Assembly (NCBI GenBank): GCA_016784425.1 | Contig: JADHUQ010000064.1 | Span: 1 to 11,356, forward strand | DNA length: 11,356 nt | Reading direction: 5' to 3' | From: Candidatus Delongbacteria bacterium | GTDB taxonomy: Bacteria; CAIWAD01; BS150m-G50 | Shown: positions 5,755-11,356 of the stretch, piece after piece | How the letters are laid out: every line of letters starts with the position of its first letter | How positions within the stretch are numbered: the stretch's first letter is position 1 | Program-made: the position numbers and the translations under genes | Notes under the pieces: generated by a model | Database searches by the model: none | Told to the model about the DNA's origin: nothing | What the model saw: only the letters and a program-made list of their open reading frames with translations

Positions 5755-5755
5755 G
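5725..5755 (+). promoter_or_regulatory. Perfect 8-bp stem-loop upstream of aroQ
   Basis: CTCACCTG (5725-5732) pairs perfectly with CAGGTGAG (5748-5755) across a 15-base loop. The 3' arm contains the TGA of the small ORF and ends 8 bases before the aroQ Shine-Dalgarno GAAGGA (5764-5769). There is no T-run after it, so it is not a canonical terminator; a role in translation or RNA processing is possible. Confidence 0.4.
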
Positions 5756-5775
5756 TACTATCCGAAGGACAAACC

Positions 5776-6201
5776 ATGACCAGCACGATTACAATAATTA
5801 ACGGTCCCAATCTCAACCTGCTGGGACGCCGTCAACCGGAAATATATGGCCGCGAGAACCTGGACCAGCTGGCTGCGCGTCTCCAGACCGCTTATCCCGA
5901 CTGCGAGCTGATCTTTCTGCAGAGCAACCACGAGGGCCAACTGGTTGACTGGTTGCAACAGGCCGCCGGGCAGACCGGTATAATTCTGAATGCGGCCGGG
6001 CTGAGTTATTCCTCGGTGGCTATCCGTGATGCGGTTGAAGCGATCAACACCCCCGTTGTCGAAGTACACCTGAGCAATATCGCAGCCCGTGAACCATTCC
6101 GCCGGCAGTCGCTGATCAGTGCTGTCTGCCGTGGAACCATAACTGGTCTCGGGGGCAAGGGCTACCTGCTGGCGCTGCAATATCTGATGGAACTTGAATG
6201 A
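5776..6201 (+). CDS. aroQ: Type II 3-dehydroquinate dehydratase
   Basis: Dehydrates 3-dehydroquinate to 3-dehydroshikimate, the substrate of AroE, by the type II (trans, enolate) mechanism; the family forms dodecamers. At 141 aa it has the usual length. Conserved elements are INGPNLNLLG (8-17, N12), catalytic R19 and Y24 in RRQPEIYG, QSNHEGQLVDW (49-59), VEVHLSN (95-101, E96 and H98), REPFRR and GLGGKGY. One substitution stands out: the motif usually read as [YL]THTSVA is LSYSSVA (76-82), putting Tyr78 where a substrate-contacting His is normal. GAAGGA lies 6 bases before ATG 5776. The stop overlaps the flippase start as ATGA (6198-6201), suggesting coupled translation. The other catalytic residues are intact, so activity is likely. 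Confidence 0.94.
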   Translation: MTSTITIINGPNLNLLGRRQPEIYGRENLDQLAARLQTAYPDCELIFLQSNHEGQLVDWLQQAAGQTGIILNAAGLSYSSVAIRDAVEAINTPVVEVHLSNIAAREPFRRQSLISAVCRGTITGLGGKGYLLALQYLMELE

Positions 6202-7688
6202 ACCTGGCGCAGAAGTCACTGGTGATCAGCAGCGGCCGTTTTGCCAATTCGATGGCCCGGCTGCTGGTCAACATAACTATCGCCCACCTGCTGGCGGATC
6301 AGCTTGGACTCAACGGGCAGTACCAGAAGATCTGGCTGGTGTTCAATACCTTCTACATGTTCTTCCTCTTCGGCATCCCGGAATCACTCTACTTCTTTGT
6401 TCCCCGCGCCAAGAAGCAGGATATACCGGCGATCATTAACCAGACCTACTACCTGTTGATCGGTCTGGGATTGCTGTTTCTGCTGTTCCTGACCGGTTTC
6501 TCCCGGCTGACCGCCAACTACTATCATGTACCTAATCTCCCGGCCTATTTTCGCTGGTTCGCTTTCTATGGCGCCTTCATGGTTTCATCCAGTTTTGTTG
6601 ATTCGCTCTTCATCGTACTGGATCGACATCGCCTGATGGCCTATCTCCAGGTAGCTGAAGCTATCCTGTTCTACGCGGCGGCTATCATTCCGATTTTTCT
6701 GCTGGGGGATATCTATCTGGCAATCGTCTGTATCACCCTGCTTTCAGCGCTGCGTCTCATCGCCGCCCATCTTTTGATCAACCGCTATCTGCCCGCTTTC
6801 AAGCTGCGTCGACCCCAGCTGAACTGGGGGGCGATTCGCCCGCAACTGCTCTTTGCCCTGCCGATAGCCCTGACCAACATGGTTGGTTTTATGGCGGCCT
6901 ACCTGGACAAAAATATAATTGCCTTTTTTATCGATTCGAATGCGATCTACACCGTTTACGCCTATGGCGCCATGGAGCTACCGTTCATCGGGGTCTTTTT
7001 TGGATCGATCAACAGTGTCCTGCTGCCGGATATCAGCCGTCTCCACCACCAGGGGAAAATCCCGGAGATAGTACTGCTGCTGCGTAAGGCGGTCGGACGC
7101 ATTATTTTCGTCGTTCTGCCGCTGTTCCTCTTTCTCCTGCTGGCGGCACGTGACGCCTATACTCTGGTTTACGGTGAGGCTTTTGGTGATTCCTCACTAC
7201 CGTTCCGGCTGTACCTGTTGTTGCTGCCCATCAGGATACTGTTCTACGGTCGTATCCTGGCCGCGCTGGGTAAAGCTTCCACTGTAACCAAAATCGCGCT
7301 GGCTGACCTGATCGCCAACCTGTTGCTCTCGATCTTCCTGGTGCAGCAGATCGGCTGGCTGGGTCCAGCTATCGCGTCGGTACTCACCACCTGGCTTGAA
7401 GTCAGTGCCTTCATCTGGTATCTGGGCCGGGTGCTGGGGCAGAAACCGTTGGCGATATTTCCTGTCCGGGGGATCGCCAGGGCGGCCTTTTTATCGTTGC
7501 TGGCCGGCATTCCCGCTGTAGTGTTATTCCTGGCACTACCGACCCCTCTCGAGCGCTTGCTGGCTTCCGGCAGTGCCTTTGCACTGGTGTATCTGGTGGG
7601 AATCGCCCTGACCGGTGATCTGCGAAGACTGCGGGACAGCCTGCTGGGCGGCGAGAAAAGTAGTGAAGTTGAGGGTGATACTGCCTGA
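6198..7688 (+). CDS. Oligosaccharide flippase (Wzx/MurJ-MATE superfamily)
   Basis: A 496-residue polytopic inner-membrane protein of the MOP exporter superfamily, expected to flip lipid-linked oligosaccharide units to the periplasmic face. I count about 12-13 hydrophobic segments, beginning near residues 46-66, 83-101, 118-141, 151-169, 171-195 and 216-235 and ending with 426-448 and 456-472. The tail is charged and cytoplasmic-looking (473-496). The N-terminal amphipathic start (AQKSLVISSGRFANSMARLL) and the middle segment with LPIALTNMVGFMAAYLDKNI are typical of Wzx-like transporters, which place charged residues inside helices. The start ATG overlaps the aroQ stop by 4 bases. Downstream genes for an acyltransferase, a deacetylase and a glycosyltransferase support a surface-glycan role. 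The substrate cannot be told from sequence; MurJ (lipid II) is less likely given the neighbours. Confidence 0.88.
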   Translation: MNLAQKSLVISSGRFANSMARLLVNITIAHLLADQLGLNGQYQKIWLVFNTFYMFFLFGIPESLYFFVPRAKKQDIPAIINQTYYLLIGLGLLFLLFLTGFSRLTANYYHVPNLPAYFRWFAFYGAFMVSSSFVDSLFIVLDRHRLMAYLQVAEAILFYAAAIIPIFLLGDIYLAIVCITLLSALRLIAAHLLINRYLPAFKLRRPQLNWGAIRPQLLFALPIALTNMVGFMAAYLDKNIIAFFIDSNAIYTVYAYGAMELPFIGVFFGSINSVLLPDISRLHHQGKIPEIVLLLRKAVGRIIFVVLPLFLFLLLAARDAYTLVYGEAFGDSSLPFRLYLLLLPIRILFYGRILAALGKASTVTKIALADLIANLLLSIFLVQQIGWLGPAIASVLTTWLEVSAFIWYLGRVLGQKPLAIFPVRGIARAAFLSLLAGIPAVVLFLALPTPLERLLASGSAFALVYLVGIALTGDLRRLRDSLLGGEKSSEVEGDTA

Positions 7689-7703
7689 GAAGGGATGATG
7701 CCA

Positions 7704-8648
7704 ATGTCTGCCTATCGTCTGGATCAGATCGCAGCCAAACAGTACAAGCTGCAGGCAGAGGAAGCGGAGCTACTGGCCGCTCCCGCCTGGGCTGAGATAC
7801 TGGAGCTGCTGTTCCCGGAATCAATGGTGTATCTCGCTTTCTACAAAGGGGATGAACCGCTGGCGGTTCTCTTTCTACAGCAGCGCCGTCGTCTCGGTGT
7901 CGCCCAGATTCACACACCGTTGCTGACCCCCTGGACTGCTGTTACCTGGCAGCAACCACGAAGCGGGCATGATCTGCGTCGGCACCATCTGCACCTGACT
8001 GCAACCCTGGCAGCCTGGACCCAACGCCATTATCACCAGGCGGCGTTCAAGTTTGCACCGACTGCCCCCGATATCCGCTCCTTCCAGTGGGCCGGGTGGA
8101 GTTCCCGCTGGCGCTACAGCTACCAGTTGGAGGGTAGCAGGGAAGCGGATGCGGCCCTGCGCAAAAAGCTGCGCCGTCTGCCGGATTTGGCGGTAACGGT
8201 GGAAGAACCGACACCGGTTCTCGGCGAGGTTATCACAGCGGCTCTGGCGGAGCACAACTTCACCAACCTCCCGCCTGATCTGCTCTTCCGCTGGATCAGG
8301 GAGCTGGTGGCTGCCGGGCTTGCTCACTGTCTGGTCGCCCGCCACGACGGGCAGGTGGTAGCTTTACAGCTGTTGCTGGAACGAGGCAGCTGGCGCGGGC
8401 TCTGGCTGCAATTGACCTTGCCCCGGCAGCGGGCCGCCACCCCCGGCACCCATCTGGTGGAGGCAATCCTGCAGACAAACGAGGGCTACACCCTCGATTT
8501 TCTGGGGGCGGATGATCCCGGTATCGACGAACACAAATCAGCCTTTGGTGGTGAGTTAACCTGCTACCCGGAGGTACTCTGGTTTCGTAACGGTTGGTTG
8601 CGCAGTTACTATTTCCGGCGACACCGCAGCGGGCACCGCGGACGCTGA
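7704..8648 (+). CDS. FemAB/GNAT-like acyltransferase of a glycan locus
   Basis: A 314-residue soluble protein resembling the FemAB-related GNAT group (Acetyltransf_6 type) common in polysaccharide clusters. The weakly conserved N-terminal half (Trp- and His-rich, about 25-140) and the C-terminal half form two GNAT-like lobes. The clearest signature is near the end: LDFLGADDPGIDEHKSAFGG (264-283), matching the family pattern F-x-G-[AS]-x-x-P-G-[IV]-x-x-[FH]-[KY]-x-x-F-G, followed by ELTCYPEVLW. AAGGG (7690-7694) lies 9 bases before ATG 7704. ATGs at 7695 and 7698 are in frame but only 0 and 3 bases from the SD. The gene starts 15 bases after the flippase stop. It probably transfers an acyl or aminoacyl group to a sugar or lipid-linked intermediate; the donor and acceptor are unknown. 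Confidence 0.78.
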   Translation: MSAYRLDQIAAKQYKLQAEEAELLAAPAWAEILELLFPESMVYLAFYKGDEPLAVLFLQQRRRLGVAQIHTPLLTPWTAVTWQQPRSGHDLRRHHLHLTATLAAWTQRHYHQAAFKFAPTAPDIRSFQWAGWSSRWRYSYQLEGSREADAALRKKLRRLPDLAVTVEEPTPVLGEVITAALAEHNFTNLPPDLLFRWIRELVAAGLAHCLVARHDGQVVALQLLLERGSWRGLWLQLTLPRQRAATPGTHLVEAILQTNEGYTLDFLGADDPGIDEHKSAFGGELTCYPEVLWFRNGWLRSYYFRRHRSGHRGR

Positions 8649-8759
8649 TACAAGAGCTACCGCCCCTGCGGGAAGAGGTAAAGGTATTACGGGTAATTAT
8701 TGAGACCGGACGAGCGGTTTTACGGGAACTGCCGGCACTAATCTTACAGGTAACCGGAT

Positions 8760-10238
8760 ATGAAAGAAATCGGCGTCTATATTGACAGTACCCGTGGTTG
8801 GCAACATGAAATCGAGTTCTCCCTGCGGTTTCTCCTCAATGCTGCCGGTGTCAGTTACACCATAGTCACTGATCCACGGGCTTTGCGTCAGTATCGACGC
8901 GTCCTGATATATGGTGAAGTGGAACGCGACAGTTTTGCTACTCTCTCCAATCACATCACCCTCTTTATCCCCTGTCTGATTCAATCTGAAGATCTCTATC
9001 ATGTCTCTACCTGTTACCGGGAGAAACCGGTCGATATTTACGGTCCTTTCGTTCAGTATGGTGTCTTGCCCGGTTACCCTTACAGCTATCGGGATGGCGG
9101 TTGTCCGGTGAAGATTCAACTGACCGGTGCTTCCACCTACATCAAGTTGGGTTGGGATCTGGTTGGTGCCACCTTCCATCTGCTCAACCTGTCACGGGAG
9201 CGGAGCAATGCCGGCAAGAGCGAAACAGAGCCACCCCAACCGGATAATTGCCGCCAGGAGCCGACCGTAGACCGCTATATTCTTCACCTGGAGGAGTTGT
9301 TGGATCTCTACCATCCGGAGGTGGAACGGATCAAGCGCTGGCAGGGAGACTCCCGTTTTGCGGTCGCACTGACCCATGATGTCGACATGCTGCAGAAATG
9401 GCGCTGGCATACTCGTTTGAAATGGTTGGCCAAGCTGCCTTATCGTGCCTGGGGTAACCGGGAACAGCTGCGTCGGGACTGGGTGGAGATGCGGAGCGCG
9501 CTTGATCCCTGGGACAACTGTAATGAGGTGCTGGAGCTGGAAAAGCAGTATGGTTTCAACAGCACCTGGTTTTTTCTGACCGAAGCGCGTGACCATCAAA
9601 CCTGGCGGTATAATATCAAGGGTCCACGGGCGCAGGCAGCGGTACAGGCGGTCCGGGAACATGGTGGCGAGGTGGCACTGCATGGTGGCTACCGGCAGCC
9701 ACACGCTCTGTCACGGTTTCTGGAACAGAAACAGCGGTTGGAGCAGGTGCTGGGCCGGGAACTGCAGGGTGTACGCCAGCACTGGTTGAAGTACTCCCTG
9801 GCGGTAACCCCTGATGCCCAGGCACGAGCCGGGTTGAGTTATGACAGCACGCTCGGCTGGAATCACGCTGCCGGTTATCGTTGCGGTACCTCCTTGCCCT
9901 ATCCGCTTTACGATCCGCTGTTGAAACAGGAAACAGGTATTTACGAAATTCCCCTGGTGTTCATGGACACCGCTCTGTTTCTACAGCAGGAGCTGTCTCC
10001 GGCAGAGGTGAGCGACCAGCTCAGTCGCCTGCTGGACCGGACGGAGAAGGTGGGTGGTTTGCTGACTGTACTTTTTCACAATCACTATTTCTGCGAAGCC
10101 GACTTCCCCGGCTGGCGGGAAACCTATACCCGTTTCCTGAATGAGGTGAAGGAACGTTCCGCCTGGGTGGAGACACTCCGCAATATCTATCGTCGCTGGC
10201 ACCGGCGCAACCGCCTGATCAACGGGGAGGGTGGTTGA
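8760..10238 (+). CDS. Polysaccharide deacetylase-like protein (CE4-type fold) with N-terminal extra domain
   Basis: A 492-residue protein without an evident signal peptide. Residues 1-150 form an N-terminal alpha/beta domain like that preceding CE4-type deacetylase domains in cell-surface glycan loci (DUF7033-like by my recollection). A hydrophilic linker spans about 146-170. The NodB-homology part follows with AVALTHDVDM (201-210; D207/D209 correspond to the catalytic/metal Asp motif), EVALHGGYRQPH (304-315; metal His), SYDST (360-364), the arginine/proline loop AGYRCGTSLPYPLYD (371-385) and TVLFHNHYF (436-444; catalytic His). Removal of acetyl groups from N-acetylated sugars is the family activity, but many such proteins are uncharacterised. 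An in-frame TAA at 8751-8753 fixes ATG 8760 as the start, with ACAGG 9-13 bases upstream. It overlaps the glycosyltransferase start by one base (TGATG, 10236-10240). Confidence 0.86.
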   Translation: MKEIGVYIDSTRGWQHEIEFSLRFLLNAAGVSYTIVTDPRALRQYRRVLIYGEVERDSFATLSNHITLFIPCLIQSEDLYHVSTCYREKPVDIYGPFVQYGVLPGYPYSYRDGGCPVKIQLTGASTYIKLGWDLVGATFHLLNLSRERSNAGKSETEPPQPDNCRQEPTVDRYILHLEELLDLYHPEVERIKRWQGDSRFAVALTHDVDMLQKWRWHTRLKWLAKLPYRAWGNREQLRRDWVEMRSALDPWDNCNEVLELEKQYGFNSTWFFLTEARDHQTWRYNIKGPRAQAAVQAVREHGGEVALHGGYRQPHALSRFLEQKQRLEQVLGRELQGVRQHWLKYSLAVTPDAQARAGLSYDSTLGWNHAAGYRCGTSLPYPLYDPLLKQETGIYEIPLVFMDTALFLQQELSPAEVSDQLSRLLDRTEKVGGLLTVLFHNHYFCEADFPGWRETYTRFLNEVKERSAWVETLRNIYRRWHRRNRLINGEGG

Positions 10239-11347
10239 TGAAGATGGTCATCGCCATCCTGTCCGATCTGTATCACGAAACCCGTCTCTTGCGGATGGTG
10301 GAAACCCTGCAGCAGGATGGCTGGCAGATTACCCTCGTCTCTGCCGGTAGTGCGTCGGGTGAGCATCCCTTCCAGGGGGTGGAGTTCATTCCGTTGCGGT
10401 TGAAGCCCCGGCGGCGTCTCAAACGCTATTATTTCGCCTTTATGTGGCAACTTTTCCGGCTGTCCCGTCAACTGGAAGCTGACTGCTTCCTGGCGGTGGA
10501 TCCACCAGCACTGTTTCCCCTGGCGTTGCGACGTCGTTGTCGACCGCTGATCTATGATTCCCGTGAGTTCTTTACCGAAATGGGCACAGTGGTGAAACGC
10601 CCCCTCATCAGGCAGTTCTGGTATCGACTGGAACGGTTTGGTATCCGTCGTGCCAACGGCTGGATGACTGTCTGCGCCGGAATCGAGCGGGAGTTGCGAC
10701 AGCTGTACGGGGTTAATCCGGGACAGGTGATTCGTAACACCGCCCGTGCACAGACTCCCCTCACTTCCAATTATCTGCGTCGCCACTTCAACCTGCCGCC
10801 GGAGCAGACCATCCTGCTCTACCAGGGTGGTTTATGGTCGGCTTACGATTTCACCCCCCTCAATGAAGCCATGTTACAGTTACCGCAAGCGGTATTGATC
10901 TACCTCGGCGATGGTCCACTGCTGGAGGGGATGCAACAGTGGGTGGCGCAAGAGCAGGCGGCTGACCGAATTCTCTTTCACCCCCGGGTGGTGCCGCAAC
11001 AGCTGCCGGAGATAACCGCATCTGCCGATATCGGGGTGATTCTGATTCCACCCGCGGGTAAGTCCTACTGGTATCTGCTGCCCAACAAGCTCTTCGAGTT
11101 TATACAAGCGCGCTTACCTTTGCTGGTATCAGATTTTCCTGAGCTGATGGATGTTGTAACCGAATACGCTATCGGTACCGGTGTGGACCCCACTGACAGC
11201 GAAGCCATTCTGATCGCACTCAGGCATCTTGTTACTGCCGCCGGTCAGGGGGATTTCGACGCTGGTCTGGACCGTGCCGCCCGGGAACTCACCTGGGAGC
11301 AGGAGGAGACCTCTTTTCGTAATTTTGTGAGGCAGCAATGCGTCTGA
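10238..11347 (+). CDS. Glycosyltransferase, GT4 family (GT-B fold)
   Basis: A 369-residue cytoplasmic glycosyltransferase that would add a sugar from a nucleotide-sugar donor to a growing glycan. The N-terminal Rossmann half begins MKMVIAILSDLYHETRLLRM and contains LIYDSREFF (104-112), where many relatives have a DxHE motif. The C-terminal half has ILLYQGGL (192-199), LIYLGDGPL (220-228), ILFHPRV and a donor-binding stretch LLPNKLFEFIQARLPLLVSD (280-299), equivalent to the GT4 E-x7-E region but with a shortened acidic pattern. The donor sugar is unknown. GGGGAGGG (10224-10231) precedes ATG 10238 by 6 bases. A TTG at 10235 in the same frame is less likely as the start. The stop at 11345-11347 overlaps the next gene's ATG by 10 bases, so the run continues beyond the window. 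Confidence 0.88.
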   Translation: MKMVIAILSDLYHETRLLRMVETLQQDGWQITLVSAGSASGEHPFQGVEFIPLRLKPRRRLKRYYFAFMWQLFRLSRQLEADCFLAVDPPALFPLALRRRCRPLIYDSREFFTEMGTVVKRPLIRQFWYRLERFGIRRANGWMTVCAGIERELRQLYGVNPGQVIRNTARAQTPLTSNYLRRHFNLPPEQTILLYQGGLWSAYDFTPLNEAMLQLPQAVLIYLGDGPLLEGMQQWVAQEQAADRILFHPRVVPQQLPEITASADIGVILIPPAGKSYWYLLPNKLFEFIQARLPLLVSDFPELMDVVTEYAIGTGVDPTDSEAILIALRHLVTAAGQGDFDAGLDRAARELTWEQEETSFRNFVRQQCV

Positions 11348-11356
11348 GTGTTATCA
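11338..11356 (+). CDS. Start of a further gene, cut by the window end (possibly a GT2-type glycosyltransferase)
   Basis: ATG 11338 opens a frame reading MRLSVI to the end of the window. TGAGG lies 5 bases upstream, and the start overlaps the preceding gene's stop by 10 bases. Family 2 glycosyltransferases often begin M-K/R-L-S-V-I-I-P, and the neighbours agree with that, but six residues are not evidence of family. Confidence 0.35.

Noticed and set aside
7411..7917. 168-codon minus-strand ORF
   Set aside because: Antisense to the flippase end and the FemAB-like gene; Pro/Arg-rich shadow translation typical of the reverse strand of GC-rich genes.
8697..9179. 160-codon minus-strand ORF
   Set aside because: Antisense to the deacetylase N-terminal domain, with no recognisable motif or RBS support.
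10187..10786. 199-codon minus-strand ORF
   Set aside because: It lies opposite the deacetylase end and the GT4 gene, both strongly supported by motifs; the translation has no family signature and a Gln/His-rich random look.
1..11356. CRISPR array, tRNA, rRNA or insertion sequence
   Set aside because: No regularly spaced repeats, cloverleaf-like sequence, rRNA signature or transposase motif was seen on either strand.

Overview
All recognisable genes in this window lie on the + strand, mostly a few bases apart or overlapping. The codon use looks moderately GC-rich by eye. The gene set is typical of a free-living Gram-negative-type bacterium: type III pantothenate kinase, a secreted cell-wall amidase, GreA, a PspC membrane protein, shikimate-pathway enzymes and a lipid-linked-glycan flippase with glycan enzymes. 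The mix (CoaX, Amidase_3 with an SH3-like domain, FemAB-like acyltransferase next to a CE4-like deacetylase and a GT4 transferase) resembles the Bacteroidota/Chlorobiota/Calditrichota/KSB1 side of the tree. That placement is a low-confidence inference; no marker gene here settles it.

Layout. 1-144 is the end of a small zinc-ribbon-like protein. 184-3730 is a housekeeping run: coaX, a Zn amidase with a signal peptide, greA (TTG start) and a protein with two PspC domains. 3778-6201 carries three shikimate-pathway family members: aroE (probably TTG start), a shikimate-kinase-like protein and aroQ. 6198-11356 is a surface-glycan locus: Wzx/MATE-type flippase, FemAB/GNAT-like acyltransferase, CE4-like polysaccharide deacetylase, GT4 glycosyltransferase and the first codons of another gene. 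aroQ and the flippase overlap in an ATGA, as if translationally coupled.

The most unusual part is 4549-5775, between aroE and aroQ. It holds the only sizeable non-coding DNA in the window, including an AT-rich block with an extended -10-like element. It also holds several inverted repeats and a small unrecognised ORF. At its centre is a shikimate-kinase homologue whose Walker A motif has lost the second glycine and the Mg-coordinating Ser/Thr, and which lacks two shikimate-binding arginines. It is best read as a pseudokinase or a repurposed or decaying enzyme. The adjacent AroQ also carries a Tyr at a normally conserved His. I see no CRISPR, tRNA, rRNA, transposase or integrase. There is no clear rho-independent terminator with a T-tract.
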